Positions 8,084-14,423 of a stretch of 15,576 nucleotides of DNA are shown here, one piece after another; within the stretch, counting starts at the first letter, position 1, and each line of letters opens with the position of its first letter. A program made the translations under genes and the position numbers. The stretch spans positions 1 to 15,576 of the forward strand of contig JAYPAP010000088.1 in the NCBI GenBank assembly GCA_038123735.1. Reading direction: 5' to 3'. The notes under the pieces were generated by a model. The model was not told where the DNA came from. It did no database searches and saw nothing but the letters and a program-made list of their open reading frames with translations. Origin of the DNA: REDI01 sp038123735. Its GTDB lineage: Bacteria > Myxococcota_A > UBA796 > GCA-2862545.

Positions 8084-9315
8084 TCGCCAACAACGTCCCG
8101 CCATGCCGCCTCCAAGCGCGGCTCAAGCTTGGCATATTGGTCGGCGAAGGCCGGCCGGTCTTTCGCAGTAAGCGGTGCTTGGTTGGGAAGTTTGATCTTC
8201 ATAGCATCGACGAAACGCCCATTTTTCCACATCTGGTAATGCAGATGCGGCCCGGTTGACATGCCCGTCGACCCCACCTTTCCGACCAGTTGTCCTTGTT
8301 GGACGGTCTGACCTCGGCGCACGGCGATCGACGACAAATGGGAGTACGAGGTGTCATACCCATTGTCATGCCTGACCTTTACGAAGTTTCCATGCCCTCC
8401 ATTGCGGCCGGCCATCACAACACGCCCATCGGCCACGCTACGGACAGGCGTTCCTCGGGGAGCCCCAAAATCAGTGCCGTTATGCGGACGACGACGCTTC
8501 AGCACCGGGTGGTAACGACGCGGGTTGAACCCCGAGGTCACTCGAGAGAACTTTAGGGGAGACCTTAGGAATGGGCGCTGCATCGACTCGCCGTTCGGTC
8601 GATAATAGCCTTCACGATCATCATCATGAACCCATCGAACCGCCGTCCAGGTCTGATCACCATTCTGAAAACGCACAGTGTGAATGGCTCCCAAGCGTGG
8701 TCTCTTCCCGGGCGCTTTTTGTACCACCCCAAGCAGAGCCAGAGAGGCACCCGCTTTAAGCTCGGTATTAAAGTCGAGTTCATACTCAAAGATCTGAGCG
8801 AGTCGCACTAAATCTCGTGGGCGAAGTCCCGCCTCAAGACCGTCCTGCCACAACGAACGACCGATCTTAAAGCCAAAAGCACCTTCGGATTCTTCGTACA
8901 CTACCTCTTCAAGAGCCGCGTCCCAGCTGCCATCTTGGGCCCGAGACACAGCAAGTACCCGGTCCTCGTCGATGGCATAGACCAACTTCGAAGCATGACC
9001 AGTGCCATCCTCGAACTCCAAGTGCAGGTCATGACCAGGCCGAATGTCCGCAAGGTCATGAAAACGCAGCGCGGCCTCTCGAATGGTGTTGGATGGGAGG
9101 CCGTATTGCTGTGCGATCTCACCGAATGAACCACCTGGCCGTATGCGCATCGGAATCCGCATCCGATCAGCAGCCTCCGGCGTTTGATCGAGCGCACCAG
9201 CAGGTTCGACCGACACCGACACCTGGCTCCAGGCTTGCCTCCCTTGCACCAAGGACATCGCACCTAAGCCGAGCAAGACCATGCCGAATACTAAAATGGC
9301 AGCTTGAATCTTCAC
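8080..9315 (-). CDS. Periplasmic M23 family murein peptidase with LysM-like/OapA domain
   Basis: A 411-residue zinc peptidase that should cleave peptidoglycan cross-bridges in the periplasm, similar in layout to E. coli MepM. Residues 5-24 are a hydrophobic signal or membrane anchor. A LysM-like/OapA module spans about 52-102 (RIRPGGSFGEIAQQYGL...). A middle beta-rich domain follows, then the LytM/M23 domain (about 255-375). All metal and catalytic residues are visible: HNGTD (His278, Asp282), His326 in YSHLS, and HLH (His357, His359), so it should be active rather than a regulatory pseudo-peptidase. The start is GTG, embedded as GTGA in the stop of the upstream kinase gene, which suggests translational coupling and shared transcription. 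The gene ends against yqgE with both stop codons in CTAG. The exact bond cleaved cannot be read from the sequence. Confidence 0.94.
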   Translation of the reverse strand: MKIQAAILVFGMVLLGLGAMSLVQGRQAWSQVSVSVEPAGALDQTPEAADRMRIPMRIRPGGSFGEIAQQYGLPSNTIREAALRFHDLADIRPGHDLHLEFEDGTGHASKLVYAIDEDRVLAVSRAQDGSWDAALEEVVYEESEGAFGFKIGRSLWQDGLEAGLRPRDLVRLAQIFEYELDFNTELKAGASLALLGVVQKAPGKRPRLGAIHTVRFQNGDQTWTAVRWVHDDDREGYYRPNGESMQRPFLRSPLKFSRVTSGFNPRRYHPVLKRRRPHNGTDFGAPRGTPVRSVADGRVVMAGRNGGHGNFVKVRHDNGYDTSYSHLSSIAVRRGQTVQQGQLVGKVGSTGMSTGPHLHYQMWKNGRFVDAMKIKLPNQAPLTAKDRPAFADQYAKLEPRLEAAWRDVVGD

Positions 9316-10580
9316 ATTACCCTCGACACGATGAGAACTATCCCCATCAGCAAACAGATGAGCACTAGCGCCAGCGCTGTACCGACCAAGAGTGCCAGCC
9401 CAATCAAAACATAAAGCCGCGTCTTGGTATTTGCAGAGGACGCTACGTCATTCGAGCCGGTGGAGGATGGCGCACTCACTCCTGTGACACCGCCACCACG
9501 CCCCGGCGGCATACGCCCCTCACGCCCCCTATTCGAAGGGACGGTTGCCTTACTGTTGAGGTCCAGACTCGAAACATCGAGGGCAGGCATCGTCTCGTCA
9601 TCCAACTCCGCCGTAGGTTCGGACGGGAATACACCATCCTCGAAGCTATCTATTCGAACGGTCTGCCCCAACAATCCCTCTGGGTCCGGAATATCGGGCG
9701 CTTGGTTCATGAGGGGTGGGATCTCATCACGCGCCCAGCTGCGAAGACCAGGTCCTTTCGTGAGCTCCGCCGCATGCAGCAGCGCCCGTTCCACCACGCC
9801 CGCATCGGGGCGAAGATTAGGGTCCCACTGCAACATCTGCTTCAGCACTGCGACGAGAGGGCGATAATCTGAGCTCAATTGTTCAAGATTCTGGTCCACA
9901 AGCCGCTCAAACCGCCCTTGATGGACTCGAGGAGTTCCCCACTCTCGTCCGGTACCGCACTCCCAAATCGCCACCCCAAGGCCGTACACATCCATCGCAG
10001 CCGTGGGATCTTCACCCGCCAATATCTCAGGTGGAAAGTAGTTCAGCGTCCCCAACACCAGGCCTTGAGTCTGAGACTCTCTGGAGTCGAAGGCCGCGCG
10101 GGCCACCCCAAAGTCCAACAACCGCACTCCGCCACGCACCGTTACCATCATGTTGGCCGGCTTCACGTCCCGATGGATGACGTGCAACGGTGCACCACTC
10201 ACCGGATCCGTGGCACGGTGCGCCCGATGCAGCGCGCCAGCAACTTCAGCACCAAGCTCTGCCAGCGCTCTAGGGGGTACCCGCTTCCGGCCCTGGAGCA
10301 TCGCCAGGTCGACTCCCTCGACATGCTCCATGATCACTGCGTCAGCATTTCGTACGAGCACAAGTTCATTGACTCCGAGGATCTGCTCATCCTGAAGCAT
10401 CCCCAACAATCTTGCTTCGTCACGCATTCTCGATACAAAATGGTCGCGATCCGGACCATATGCCCGGATGACCTTCACCGCGCATGTTCTACGGAATCCA
10501 CCCGGCACCCGCAGCTCAGCTCGGTACACGGTCCCCATGGAGCCGGTGCCTATGACGTGGTTGAACGTGAGAGTTCTCAT
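9312..10580 (-). CDS. Membrane-anchored Ser/Thr protein kinase (PknB-like catalytic domain, C-terminal TM helix)
   Basis: A Hanks-type kinase, 422 residues from the ATG at 10580. The catalytic domain (about 5-280) shows the glycine loop GTGSMGTVY (11-19), Lys36 in CAVKVI, HRDVKPAN with Asp138, and DFG Asp156; the usual APE motif reads PPE in NYFPPEIL. A long acidic then Gly/Pro/Ser-rich linker (about 290-385) leads to a strongly hydrophobic helix (about 388-419) ending in SRVM, so the catalytic domain faces the cytoplasm and there is almost no periplasmic sensor. Alternative starts are ATG 10604 and TTG 10640. I prefer 10580 because it gives a short lead into the kinase fold and is preceded by a weak GGCGG. 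The GTGA overlap with the M23 peptidase gene downstream suggests the pair works together at the cell wall, but that is inference. Confidence 0.92.
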   Translation of the reverse strand: MRTLTFNHVIGTGSMGTVYRAELRVPGGFRRTCAVKVIRAYGPDRDHFVSRMRDEARLLGMLQDEQILGVNELVLVRNADAVIMEHVEGVDLAMLQGRKRVPPRALAELGAEVAGALHRAHRATDPVSGAPLHVIHRDVKPANMMVTVRGGVRLLDFGVARAAFDSRESQTQGLVLGTLNYFPPEILAGEDPTAAMDVYGLGVAIWECGTGREWGTPRVHQGRFERLVDQNLEQLSSDYRPLVAVLKQMLQWDPNLRPDAGVVERALLHAAELTKGPGLRSWARDEIPPLMNQAPDIPDPEGLLGQTVRIDSFEDGVFPSEPTAELDDETMPALDVSSLDLNSKATVPSNRGREGRMPPGRGGGVTGVSAPSSTGSNDVASSANTKTRLYVLIGLALLVGTALALVLICLLMGIVLIVSRVM

Positions 10581-10708
10581 TGGCCGCCAGCGTATCACCA
10601 CCATCGGGAACTTGCTGGCCCAAGTGGCGGTCCATTCCAATCAAGAGTAAACGCCGACCTGATGCATACCCGGCGCAAGATTCCGCTGACCATGGAGCAA
10701 ATTGAGCT

Positions 10709-11899
10709 ATGACAGGCTTCCGACCAATCATTACCGCGATGTTGCTTCTATGCAGTTGCGAGCCTAGCCAGGACTCCACAACCCTCTTTCAAGACGTCGG
10801 AATGTCATTCGAGTCTTGCAATGAGGCTGAGATCAAGAACGCAAACCGGAGATATGGCATCATGCCAGCACTCGCGGTCTGTGGATCCAACAACGTCGCT
10901 AACTTTGCATGGAATCCGTCTGGAACGCATCTCTACTTTGACCTGACAATGACGGCGAACGTTCTGGACGCAAGCTCGCCCCAAAAGACCCTGCAAACCC
11001 TTCCAGTGGACCAACCTACCGGCCGCCCCACATGGCTTACCGACCATCGTTTAGCGGTGCCAGTGGTGCCCAAACATGACGACCCAAGCGGCACGGAACG
11101 CATCTCGGTATACAACTTGAGAAGCCGGGCCCTCGACACGTTCCCAGTCCGTGGACTGACCGCCATTCAAGATTTGGTGGCAACCCACGAACCCGACACG
11201 GTGCTGTTTTCGGCGTTGAACAACGAAGGCGAGAGGGCTGTATACCGAATGGCCATCTCGAGCGGCGAGGCGAGCCCAGCCTTTCCCTGGAATACGCACG
11301 CCGTGGCAACGTTCACGTACGAACCAGCCTCCAAGCGCCTGGTCATTGGGGATGGGACGACAGTCCGAGTCTTTGAAGAGACCGGACACCTCATCGCTGA
11401 ATACGCCGGTACTCGGGGCTCGATAAACTCCTCTGGCGAATGGCTCGCTCTCGAGCGTGACGGCGAAGAGGTCAGCATCTTTTACCAGCGAAGCTGGGAA
11501 AACATGACGGAGCGTGAGCGACAGATACTCGAGAAAAAGGCCGAACGCATGGGCGAGAGGTTCCCTGAGTGGTTCCCCAAAAAGGTCACCCTGCCGGCCC
11601 TGGAGTTCATTCATGTTCCCACCGGCAATCGGGGAGAGTCGCGGTCCTTTTTTGGGACGAAGTTTCAGTGGTACGGCAAAACTGAGGGTTGGGGCAGCTT
11701 CTTGCTCTGGGGTTACGAAGGCAAGCAGCTAAACACCAACGTCCAGCTCGGTGACTTGCGTATGCGCCTGGGTGCCATCAAGACTGGCAGCCAAGCGATC
11801 GATGACATTCGTATTCTGCCTGCGAGTAAACCTGGAGTGATGCTCAACGGTTCAGAAGGCTCACCACCCGATGACGAAGAGCTAGAGAAGAGCGAATAA
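10709..11899 (+). CDS. Putative lipoprotein, beta-propeller-like, function unknown
   Basis: A 396-residue protein with a short hydrophobic N-terminus (ITAMLLLCSC) that looks like a lipoprotein signal. The most likely lipidated residue is Cys17, with Cys15 as an alternative; this is a somewhat atypical lipobox. The body contains repeated short beta-strand patterns resembling a TolB/WD-type propeller: FAWNPSGTHLYFDL, DHRLAVPVV, DTVLFSALNNEGERAVYRM, KRLVIGDGTTVRVFEETG. A charged helical segment (about 268-295, MTERERQILEKKAERMGERF) interrupts the strands, and the C-terminus is acidic (DDEELEKSE). The start ATG has GGAG at 10694-10697, 11 bases upstream. The gene diverges from the kinase-M23 pair and ends 12 bp from the convergent lipoprotein gene. 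I do not recognise a named family. Confidence 0.8.
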   Translation: MTGFRPIITAMLLLCSCEPSQDSTTLFQDVGMSFESCNEAEIKNANRRYGIMPALAVCGSNNVANFAWNPSGTHLYFDLTMTANVLDASSPQKTLQTLPVDQPTGRPTWLTDHRLAVPVVPKHDDPSGTERISVYNLRSRALDTFPVRGLTAIQDLVATHEPDTVLFSALNNEGERAVYRMAISSGEASPAFPWNTHAVATFTYEPASKRLVIGDGTTVRVFEETGHLIAEYAGTRGSINSSGEWLALERDGEEVSIFYQRSWENMTERERQILEKKAERMGERFPEWFPKKVTLPALEFIHVPTGNRGESRSFFGTKFQWYGKTEGWGSFLLWGYEGKQLNTNVQLGDLRMRLGAIKTGSQAIDDIRILPASKPGVMLNGSEGSPPDDEELEKSE

Positions 11900-11911
11900 G
11901 AGAACGACCGC

Positions 11912-12601
11912 TCAAAAGCACTTCGATGCGATGGACGCCAAGTCCTCACTCAATACCAGACTCGTCACTGGGGTCCGCTTCTTGGAGCAGGTTCGGTTTC
12001 CATTCACCGAAACGCAGGGTTCGAAAGTGGAACCATCAGGTGGATACTGACCTTTCGCAGTCACGCTGCAGGATGAGTACCCTTTATTCCAGCGCAACTG
12101 GACCAAGAAGTTAGCGATCCGAAAGTCAGAGCTACCGCTCACGACATCACGGTACGCGGCTAGTCCTCGGGCTGCTGGGATGATTGGACTTAGGTCAAGC
12201 ACCCCGTCAGACACCAAGGGCATGCACCGTCCGGAATGCGCCCCGAGCTCCGCCACGATTCTTCCCGTCAGTGCCTTTTCGTCCCACGAGATGTGCACCG
12301 GCAGGCTCTCGGCACCACAATTCGTCCCACCAATGCGAAGTTGGTCTAGACCATCGGAATTTTTGAAGAACCCTTGGTGGAGGGGGCCAATCGATGTGAA
12401 AGCCAACGAGACTGATGCTTCCTCACTCCCTGGGGGAGCGACAACATTCACGGCCGCTGGCGGCGCTTCCCCGGGTTCCAAGGCCCCGCTCGGCACTTCG
12501 GTCGGGGATACAGCGGGCATCTCCGGGCGAGGTGGTTCGTTACTCGGTTGCGAACAAGCTCCGACCAGTCCCGCGGCAGCCAAAAGACCCAACCACCTCA
12601 A
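11912..12601 (-). CDS. Cysteine-rich putative lipoprotein
   Basis: A 229-residue predicted lipoprotein. Its signal (MRWLGLLAAAGLVGAC) ends in a good lipobox VGAC with Cys16 as the lipidation site. A Pro/Glu/Ala-rich tether follows (about 17-62), then a globular domain (about 63-229) with seven more cysteines (in TNCG, GRCM, SSCS, EPCV, RTCS, SKCF and neighbours), consistent with disulfides in the periplasm or on the outer membrane. I recognise no domain family. The start is a TTG that overlaps the DUF507 stop as TTGA, with GGGGA four bases upstream; the signal peptide begins exactly there, which supports this unusual start. It is likely co-transcribed with DUF507 and converges on the propeller-like lipoprotein gene, 12 bp away. 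Confidence 0.83.
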   Translation of the reverse strand: MRWLGLLAAAGLVGACSQPSNEPPRPEMPAVSPTEVPSGALEPGEAPPAAVNVVAPPGSEEASVSLAFTSIGPLHQGFFKNSDGLDQLRIGGTNCGAESLPVHISWDEKALTGRIVAELGAHSGRCMPLVSDGVLDLSPIIPAARGLAAYRDVVSGSSDFRIANFLVQLRWNKGYSSCSVTAKGQYPPDGSTFEPCVSVNGNRTCSKKRTPVTSLVLSEDLASIASKCF

Positions 12602-13143
12602 CGGTCCCCATGACCTCGCCGACGCCGGTCTTCAATCAGCCCGTGACGCCGCTTCACTTCTACGAGCGCGTCTCTGAGCGCAATCTCGTATTCGACGGTT
12701 CCGAACTTCACATTCTTCACTTTTTGTGAAGCCTCTTCGCGCAATGCTTCTTCATCGACATCGTGGCTTCGAAGAACCTCAATCACTCGCTTGTACATGG
12801 TCGTGTCGTCCGCGTAGACCTCTTCGACAAATCGGGTGATCATCAGATTCTCCACAAACTGCCGCGCGAGAAATCTCTCTACGTCTTCTCCCATGGGGTG
12901 ACCCCACTCATCGGCAATCGCCTTACGAACCCGACCGTAATCTCCGTACGGCACGTTCAAGCGGGCCATATGGTCCTTCACCTTGCGTCGAAGGTCTCCA
13001 TCACGGCGAATGAACTCCTCCATGATCGCTACCAGGTCCTTCTGGGCTTCATCGAGGTCGTTCACCTCAATGTCCCCTTCCTGGGTCAGCGCCCGGATAG
13101 CATCTGCCGCGATCTCAGCAACCTTTGCCCGGTACAGTTTCAT
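12598..13143 (-). CDS. DUF507 family protein
   Basis: A 181-residue, highly charged, mostly helical cytoplasmic protein. It matches from memory the DUF507 family (Pfam PF04368), found in deltaproteobacterial and related lineages: N-terminal MKLYRAKVAEIAADAIRALT, a DGDIEV segment, central EEVYADD, and C-terminal EYEIALRDALVEVKRRHGLI. The role is not known. The start is an ATG preceded by GAAGGGAGA at good spacing. A possible promoter lies at 13174-13202. It overlaps the cysteine-rich lipoprotein gene by TTGA, and the Crp/Fnr-type gene lies 106 bp upstream on the same strand. The basic C-terminus (DRRRRGHGDR) is not a recognised motif. Confidence 0.9.
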   Translation of the reverse strand: MKLYRAKVAEIAADAIRALTQEGDIEVNDLDEAQKDLVAIMEEFIRRDGDLRRKVKDHMARLNVPYGDYGRVRKAIADEWGHPMGEDVERFLARQFVENLMITRFVEEVYADDTTMYKRVIEVLRSHDVDEEALREEASQKVKNVKFGTVEYEIALRDALVEVKRRHGLIEDRRRRGHGDR

Positions 13144-13173
13144 GCCGTCTCCCTTCTAATTCAGTCGCCGATA

Positions 13174-13202
13174 TGTATAGGCGGTCTTCGAAGGGTTGGC
13201 AG
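13174..13202 (-). promoter_or_regulatory. Possible promoter of DUF507-lipoprotein pair
   Basis: On the minus strand, -35 CTGCCA (13202-13197) and -10 TATACA (13179-13174) are separated by 17 bp. Each hexamer matches the sigma70 consensus at four of six positions. It would start transcription about 25-30 bases before the DUF507 ATG. The 106-bp gap to the regulator gene leaves room for an independent promoter. Confidence 0.4.
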
Positions 13203-13249
13203 TCGCGATTCATCACTCTGTTTGAATGACGAGCGTCCGGATGGCCACC

Positions 13250-13939
13250 TCAAGCGTGCGCGAGGTTCTCCAAAGCGTGTTCATCCAAGATGATGACCCG
13301 CTTCGCCTCCGTCTGGATGAGACCGTCTTTGCGCAGATCAAGAATGGCGAAACTCACAGTTTCCCGGGTCGCCCCGATCAAGCCTGCCATCTCTCGATGA
13401 GTGAGCTTTAAATTGACGATTACACCTCGGCTGTCCCGTACGCCAAAGTTCTCGGTGAGGTCCAGGAACAACGATGCGAGACGCGAATGCGCGGTCTTGA
13501 ACAACAAATCTCCGACGCGGCGCTCGAGGCGCTGGTAACGACGTGACACAGCCCGCGAAATCTCGAGCCCAAGCTTCGGATTCTTCAGCATCAACGTGCG
13601 GAAGTCCGCTGCGGCAACCGCGAAAAGCGTGGTATCGTCGTAGGCGAGTGCGTTTACCTCCCGCCGGTCTGCCGAAAACACAGCATCTTCGCCGAGCATC
13701 TCATCCTTGGTGAAAAATCCGACCGTAAGTTCGCGACCATCATCGGTAAGGCGGGTCACTTTGACCACGCCGCTACGAACGAAGAACAGGCGGTCCGCTG
13801 CATCGCCTTCGCCCCACACCGTCTGCTTCCGGCGAACGGAAATCAACTCCGAGCGTGCCTCAAGCCACTCAAACTCATCATCAGTAAGAGAGGAAAAAAG
13901 ACTGTTATTACGAAAATACCAAGACTTACTACGTCGCAT
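13250..13939 (-). CDS. Crp/Fnr-family transcriptional regulator
   Basis: A 229-residue regulator with the standard family layout: an N-terminal cyclic-nucleotide-binding-like beta barrel (about 8-120), a dimerisation helix (about 120-147), and a C-terminal winged helix-turn-helix (recognition region LTHREMAGLIGATRETVSFAILDL, about 179-202). There is no cysteine at all, so it is not an Fnr-type iron-sulfur oxygen sensor. The phosphate-binding cassette region (FTKDEMLGEDAVFSADRREVNA) keeps a glycine-glutamate and an arginine pair but is not a clean cAMP cassette, so the ligand is open. In the recognition helix, Arg192 and Glu193 match CRP Arg180/Glu181, while Phe197 stands where CRP has Arg185. 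The start is ATG 13939 because GGAGG lies about five bases upstream; the in-frame GTG at 13957 lacks this. The array of TGTTCA sites lies directly upstream. Confidence 0.94.
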   Translation of the reverse strand: MRRSKSWYFRNNSLFSSLTDDEFEWLEARSELISVRRKQTVWGEGDAADRLFFVRSGVVKVTRLTDDGRELTVGFFTKDEMLGEDAVFSADRREVNALAYDDTTLFAVAAADFRTLMLKNPKLGLEISRAVSRRYQRLERRVGDLLFKTAHSRLASLFLDLTENFGVRDSRGVIVNLKLTHREMAGLIGATRETVSFAILDLRKDGLIQTEAKRVIILDEHALENLAHA

Positions 13940-13978
13940 ACGACCTCCGGTGACCACTGAAGGCCAAGTGACTCATAC

Positions 13979-14032
13979 CCTGTTCACCTTAGTGCGTTTC
14001 TTAGGGTCATCAATACAAAACCTGTTCACCTT
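13979..14032 (+). repeat. Two exact 12-bp direct repeats, 42 bp apart
   Basis: CCTGTTCACCTT at 13979-13990 recurs exactly at 14021-14032; the match does not extend on either side. The 42-bp period is four helical turns, so both copies face the same side of the DNA. They contain the first two TGTTCA hexamers of the array. Confidence 0.85.
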
Positions 14033-14101
14033 CCAGGGGTCGCCCAACTAAAACGCTGGTTGAACAGAGCTAAATTCAGTAGTGTAAATTTTCATACACG
14101 C

Positions 14102-14129
14102 TGTTCATAGTTTGAACACCCTTTGTTCA
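14102..14129. promoter_or_regulatory. Back-to-back inverted TGTTCA triplet
   Basis: TGTTCA-N5-TGAACA-N5-TGTTCA: three half-sites alternate in orientation with identical 5-bp spacers. Two overlapping 17-bp palindromes (14102-14118 and 14113-14129) share the middle half-site. This is the symmetry expected for binding by a dimeric helix-turn-helix protein. Confidence 0.6.
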
Positions 14130-14148
14130 TCTTGTCATGTGATCCGCC

Positions 14149-14178
14149 TTACAACTCCACTCTTCCGCGTGCTAGGCT
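14149..14178 (+). promoter_or_regulatory. Possible extended -10 promoter of the tRNA gene
   Basis: TGCTAGGCT at 14170-14178 is an extended -10 element (TG-N-TAGGCT) of a type common before tRNA genes in GC-rich bacteria. A weak -35 TTACAA (14149-14154) lies 18 bp upstream. Transcription would start near 14185, about 40 bases before the tRNA. TTGACT at 14186-14191 is an alternative -35 but has no matching -10. Confidence 0.35.
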
Positions 14179-14224
14179 ACCTCACTTGACTGGTTCACTG
14201 GCAGTGTTACGGCCCGCCGGCTTC

Positions 14225-14298
14225 GGCTGGGTAGCTCAGCTGGTTAGAGCACACGGTTCATACCCGTGGTGTCGGCGGTTCAAGTCCGCCCCTAGCCA
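14225..14298 (+). tRNA. tRNA with CAT anticodon, probably elongator tRNA-Met
   Basis: A complete 74-base cloverleaf. The acceptor stem GGCTGGG pairs with CCTAGCC (one G-T wobble), and the D arm is GCTC...GAGC. The anticodon stem CACGG/CCGTG carries loop TTCATAC (anticodon CAT), the variable loop is five bases, and the T arm GGCGG/CCGCC has loop TTCAAGT. The discriminator base is A and no CCA is encoded. It is not the initiator: the first pair is G-C rather than a C-A mismatch, and the anticodon stem lacks three consecutive G-C pairs. A lysidine-modified tRNA-Ile(CAU) cannot be excluded by eye, but the overall sequence looks closer to elongator tRNA-Met. Confidence 0.93.
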
Positions 14299-14302
14299 TT
14301 TC

Positions 14303-14336
14303 CGCCCCTTAGGACTCTGTCCTAAGGGGCGTTTTT
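14303..14336 (+). terminator. Rho-independent terminator after the tRNA
   Basis: A perfect 13-bp GC-rich stem (CGCCCCTTAGGAC with its complement) closes a three-base loop TCT and is followed by five T residues at 14332-14336. It lies four bases after the tRNA end and isolates the tRNA from the peptidase gene. Confidence 0.95.
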
Positions 14337-14423
14337 GGTTTGTGGTTTCACTGCGTCCGGCATGGAAACCGGGCTGTCGCGTGTTACCGTCCCACCCTAT
14401 TCTGGAAAAACTCGAGGTTATCC

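Larger units (their letters stand above)
13979..14129. promoter_or_regulatory. Cluster of six TGTTCA/TGAACA sites (putative operator array)
   Basis: The hexamer TGTTCA occurs at 13981-13986, 14023-14028, 14102-14107 and 14124-14129, and its complement TGAACA at 14061-14066 and 14113-14118. For random sequence about 0.07 copies would be expected in 149 bp. Start-to-start distances are 42, 38, 41, 11 and 11 bp, mostly near whole helical turns. The region is immediately upstream of the Crp/Fnr-family gene, which makes autoregulation the simplest reading, but the binding protein is not shown by the sequence. Confidence 0.55.
13940..14224. other. Intergenic region between crp/fnr-type gene and tRNA
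   Basis: 285 bp without a credible gene, visibly more AT-rich than the flanking coding DNA, especially 14040-14130. It holds the ribosome binding site of the regulator gene, six TGTTCA/TGAACA hexamers (13981-14129), two identical 12-bp repeats, and a possible tRNA promoter near 14149-14178. No clear sigma70 promoter for the regulator gene is seen. Confidence 0.7.

Noticed and set aside
9879..10712. 277-codon open frame on the plus strand
   Set aside because: It lies antisense to the kinase gene, whose conserved motifs are unmistakable; the translated product has no recognisable domain and is rich in His/Arg/Ser as expected for a shadow frame.
11051..11614. 187-codon open frame on the minus strand
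   Set aside because: Antisense to the propeller-like lipoprotein gene; no ribosome binding site, signal or domain supports it.
12763..13293. 176-codon open frame on the plus strand
   Set aside because: Antisense to DUF507 and the end of the Crp/Fnr-type gene; no family resemblance.
13940..13957. GTG 13957 as start of the Crp/Fnr-type gene
   Set aside because: The GGAGG that fits the ATG at 13939 would lie inside the coding region, and no site precedes the GTG.
13979..14129. LexA (SOS) boxes
   Set aside because: The sites contain GTTCA, as the Myxococcus LexA box does, but the remaining positions of that motif as I recall it do not match around any of the copies I checked.
13940..14224. Replication origin
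   Set aside because: Region is AT-rich with repeats, but I find no DnaA-box like TTATCCACA and no dnaA/dnaN/gidA-type neighbours.
14225..14298. Initiator tRNA-fMet
   Set aside because: It has a paired G1-C72 and lacks the three G-C pairs in the anticodon stem that mark initiators.
14340..14423. Upstream start for the M16 gene
   Set aside because: It would place 28 Cys/His/Trp-rich residues before a good signal peptide; ATG 14424 has a GAGGT ribosome binding site.
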